Of a stretch of 64,000 nucleotides of DNA, positions 61,698 through 64,000 are shown in pieces; the stretch's first letter is position 1, and each line of letters begins with the position of its first letter. The stretch spans positions 62,001-126,000 of the forward strand of contig JAFRAB010000012.1 in NCBI GenBank assembly GCA_017405675.1. The letters are read 5' to 3'. The DNA comes from Erysipelotrichaceae bacterium (GTDB taxonomy: Bacteria > Bacillota_I > Bacilli_A > Erysipelotrichales > Erysipelotrichaceae). A program made the position numbers and the translations under genes. Under the pieces are notes generated by a model. That model had not been told where the DNA came from, ran no database searches, and saw only the letters and a list, made by a program, of their open reading frames with translations.

Positions 61698-62819
61698 ATG
61701 GAAAGAGAACTGCTTATCGCCAGAATGATACGTGAAGTAAGTGAACAGGGAAAAAAGAACATAGCAAACTCAGCCATGCTCACTTCATCGCTCGTCGACG
61801 AATACATTAACAACAATTATCAGGACATTACGATCGTAGCCTGCGGTTCCAGCTACAACGGATCCAACTGCGGACGTACATTCATGGAAAAGATCCTGAA
61901 GCGTAAGGTCAGAGTCCTGTCACCGGAAAACTTTGAGTTTTATGACAACCTGATCCCTGAAGACGAACTTCTGTGCGTGGTTTCCTTCTCCGGAGCAAGT
62001 ACCAATTCCATCTCTGCCCTGCAGAAGATAAAGGAAATGGGAAGACCGGCCATCGGCATTACCGGCTATCCGGAAAGCGACTTCAAATACATCGCTGACC
62101 TGTGTATTGAATATGGACTGAACGGAGAAAATGAACCGTATGAAACCAAGGGTGTTACCCTGCTGGCTCTTTACTTCATGTTATTTGCCCTGGAAGCCGG
62201 CTTAAGGCGCCAGACAATAACCGTAGAAGAATATGATAGCTATAAGAAGGAAATGTTAATGTGCATGGACCGGCATGATGATGTAATGAACCGCACATCA
62301 GACTTTGTTCAGAAACACCGCATACCGTTAATGGGCATGCAGACCGTAACCTTCGTAGGCAGCGGTGCCGGCTATGCCTTATCCCTGGAAGCCAAGCTGA
62401 AATTCGGTGAACTGCTGAAGATCAACACCGACGCTCATGAACTGGAAGAATACATTCACGGTCCGTCAATCAAGCTGCAGCCGGGACACGTGGTCTTCTT
62501 CCTTGACTGCAGCGAAAAGACCCGTGCCAGAACCGTACAGATCTATAAAGCCAGCAAGGTCATTACTCCTTTCAGCTTCCTGTTAACACCTGATGAGACC
62601 ATTAAGGAAGAAACAGTATTCCATCTGCCAGTCAGGGTTTCAGATGCTCTGCTGCCACTGTATGCGCTGGTCTTCTATCAGCAGATGGTACATGATCTGA
62701 CCAACATGCGTCACTGCTTTGCGGAAAGTCAGCTGTACAGAGACTTCTCAGCTCTGGTACCAATCAAGTCCGACAAGTATAACAAGGAATACGTCGAACT
62801 GTTAAGGACTACTTTCTAG
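61698..62819 (+). CDS. SIS-domain phosphosugar isomerase/deglycase
   Basis: A 373-residue double-SIS protein of the GlmS-isomerase/AgaS/FrlB group, without a glutaminase domain. SIS 1 has ACGSSYNGS and SFSGASTNS; SIS 2 has VGSGAGYALSLEAKLKFGE and HELEEYIHGP, where the Glu/His pair matches catalytic residues. A phosphorylated amino sugar or ketosamine is the likely substrate. An AAGGAG site precedes the ATG. It is a single gene closed by a terminator; no kinase or PTS is adjacent. Confidence 0.85.
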   Translation: MERELLIARMIREVSEQGKKNIANSAMLTSSLVDEYINNNYQDITIVACGSSYNGSNCGRTFMEKILKRKVRVLSPENFEFYDNLIPEDELLCVVSFSGASTNSISALQKIKEMGRPAIGITGYPESDFKYIADLCIEYGLNGENEPYETKGVTLLALYFMLFALEAGLRRQTITVEEYDSYKKEMLMCMDRHDDVMNRTSDFVQKHRIPLMGMQTVTFVGSGAGYALSLEAKLKFGELLKINTDAHELEEYIHGPSIKLQPGHVVFFLDCSEKTRARTVQIYKASKVITPFSFLLTPDETIKEETVFHLPVRVSDALLPLYALVFYQQMVHDLTNMRHCFAESQLYRDFSALVPIKSDKYNKEYVELLRTTF

Positions 62820-62828
62820 CCATAAGAA

Positions 62829-62857
62829 AGAATGATCATCCGATCATTCTTTTTTTC
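62829..62857. terminator. Intrinsic terminator, convergent genes
   Basis: Nine-base arms AGAATGATC (62829-62837) and GATCATTCT (62842-62850) followed by six more T on the plus strand. The stop of the convergent acetyltransferase gene lies inside the second arm. Confidence 0.9.
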
Positions 62858-63380
62858 TGTATATGGCCGTGTCCGCGAAGCGGCCCCAGTGCTTTCTGAT
62901 GATACTGTGCCACTCTTCCTGATGAACCTTGCCGTTCCAGCTAAGCAGTTCATAATCCACGGAATAAATGTGATAGAAGACATCACATGAAACAAAGCCG
63001 TTGTGCAGATAGAAGTTTCTCCTTCTGACTCTTTCTTCATAGTTATCACTTTCCGGTTTCAGCTCCTCGATGTCGATGACTATTCTGTAAGCGGAAAACT
63101 CATGCTGAACGGCTTTCAGTATTTCCGTACCGTAACCCTTATTACGGATCTCATCTGCTACGCATATATAGCTCAGATACACCATGTCATCCTTCAGAAA
63201 GACAAACGTCATGCCGATCAGAACATGACCTTCATAATAGGCATGCATGATCCTTTCGCTGCTTAAGGTATTCAGAAGATGACTGAAAGGAATTCTTTCG
63301 TCATCAGGAAAAGACCGGTTATACAACTTTTCTATCTTTTTAATGTCAGAACATGTTCTGTCAATCTGAGTAATTATCAT
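62844..63380 (-). CDS. GNAT-family N-acetyltransferase
   Basis: A 178-residue acetyltransferase. The acetyl-CoA binding segment is YICVADEIRNKGYGTEIL (R/Q-x-x-G-x-G). A long strand region follows, and the C-terminus carries a Trp-rich tail. The substrate is unknown. It starts one base after the stop of the DUF2974 gene. Confidence 0.85.
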   Translation of the reverse strand: MIITQIDRTCSDIKKIEKLYNRSFPDDERIPFSHLLNTLSSERIMHAYYEGHVLIGMTFVFLKDDMVYLSYICVADEIRNKGYGTEILKAVQHEFSAYRIVIDIEELKPESDNYEERVRRRNFYLHNGFVSCDVFYHIYSVDYELLSWNGKVHQEEWHSIIRKHWGRFADTAIYRKKE

Positions 63381-63381
63381 T

Positions 63382-64000
63382 TTAAGCCCGTTCTTTTTCT
63401 TTCTTATTCTTAGATGGTTTCAGGAAATCAGGCAGAGCTTCAGTTATGTCGTTGACCTTGTTCTTAACTGCTCCTTCAACTCTTTCCGATACCATTTTCT
63501 TTATGACATCCCGTAACTTGTCCAGAGACTTTCTGGCATTTTCATTCAGACTGGTAACTTCCTTCATGAACTTGATGAGGATAGGCAGACCCTGTTTGGT
63601 AAAATCCGTAGTATTTTCAATGCCGGCTTTAACAAAAGCGGAATACAGCTGATTTACCAAATCTTCTCTCTCAGCCAAAGTCATGGTCTTGAGGAATTCC
63701 ATCAGAATGTTCTGAATCGTGATGGCATCCTCAGACAGCTTGCCGCTGACAAATCTGGTACCGCAGACTTCCCAGCCTACCGCATCATGTTCATATAAGC
63801 CTGACTTTGAACTTTTGATGATGGTTTTCTGTTCACCGTTGTCAAAGATCAGACCAAATACGCTTAACTGCGGAACTATTTTAATGATCTTGTCCTTAAC
63901 AGCCTCATATTTCTTCCTGTTGATGGAAATATCGGAGATGCCAGGTCCGTCGTTACTGTAGACTCTGACGATCTTTTTCTTTATGGCGGCATTAGCCTGC
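63382..64000 (-). CDS. DUF2974 (Mbeg1-like) alpha/beta hydrolase, C-terminal part
   Basis: The frame is open to the right edge, giving 205 residues of the C-terminal part. The family pattern is clear: VYSNDGPGIS, then a helix, KIVPQLSVFG, a segment KTIIKSSKSG, HDAVGWEVCG and a final helical region. DUF2974 proteins are predicted serine hydrolases, some of them lipase-like; the nucleophile lies upstream of the window. The basic C-terminus (KPSKNKKEKERA) may bind membranes or nucleic acid. Confidence 0.75.
   Translation of the reverse strand, partial: QANAAIKKKIVRVYSNDGPGISDISINRKKYEAVKDKIIKIVPQLSVFGLIFDNGEQKTIIKSSKSGLYEHDAVGWEVCGTRFVSGKLSEDAITIQNILMEFLKTMTLAEREDLVNQLYSAFVKAGIENTTDFTKQGLPILIKFMKEVTSLNENARKSLDKLRDVIKKMVSERVEGAVKNKVNDITEALPDFLKPSKNKKEKERA

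Overview
The window reads as a chromosomal segment of a low-to-mid GC Gram-positive anaerobe, most likely a gut Erysipelotrichia/Erysipelotrichaceae-type Firmicute. The basis is the rsmG-noc-soj-spo0J block, an RNA polymerase delta subunit, split glycine dehydrogenase (GcvPA/GcvPB), a FeoA-FeoB fusion with a Cys-rich partner, purine-rich Shine-Dalgarno sites and many short stem + U-run terminators. TGA is used as a stop, so the code is standard. The taxonomic call is inference. I see no rRNA, tRNA, CRISPR array, insertion sequence or integrase, and no gene-free stretch over 300 bases.

Layout. 1-5.7 kb (minus): an iron-uptake operon, feoAB then a 50-aa Cys-rich membrane protein, followed with no gap by a very large TPR-like protein with a J-like N-terminus that runs off the left edge. 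5.8-9.2 kb (minus): a fructoselysine-6-phosphate type deglycase/kinase pair and a 6-phospho-beta-glucosidase. 9.3-12 kb (minus): tldD-tldE. 12.2-16.2 kb (plus): rsmG, two ParB-family genes around a ParA gene, and a membrane protein. 16.2-18.1 kb (plus): a GntR-regulated ABC exporter. 18.2-25.5 kb (minus): M42 aminopeptidase; ABC exporter plus methionine aminopeptidase; two paralogous membrane-anchored repeat proteins; an L,D-transpeptidase. 25.6-28.2 kb (plus): prfA-prmC and a VanX-like dipeptidase.

28.2-33.8 kb (minus): xanthine phosphoribosyltransferase and a BMP-type nucleoside ABC importer, a purine salvage unit. 34 kb: rpoE (delta). 34.5-43.2 kb (minus): the most unusual locus. It is a UgpB-like ABC importer operon in which the usual cytoplasmic diesterase is replaced by a metallo-beta-lactamase-fold enzyme and two tandem UshA-like metallophosphatases that share the same altered metal site. 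It is preceded by a leader with small ORFs, an attenuator-like hairpin and a long palindrome. 43.2-45.8 kb (minus): a DUF3810 protein, a sirtuin and NanE. 45.9-48.7 kb (plus): a PnuC-like transporter with an added N-terminal domain, efp, and an SDR enzyme. 48.7-51.1 kb (minus): a methionine-gamma-lyase-family protein and NagA.

51.2-60.9 kb (minus): one tightly packed run of ten genes. It joins a 106-aa unknown protein, a GlpA-like oxidase/FAD oxidoreductase/DUF1667 triad, an HD-domain hydrolase, lipoate-protein ligase and gcvT-H-PA-PB. The lipoyl dehydrogenase (L-protein) gene is not in the cluster. 61-64 kb: a HAD phosphatase, a SIS-domain protein, a GNAT acetyltransferase and the end of a DUF2974 hydrolase cut by the right edge.

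No sequence search was possible. Family names come from motifs read in the translations, and start codons were moved from the longest ORF wherever a ribosome binding site or operon overlap indicated a shorter protein.
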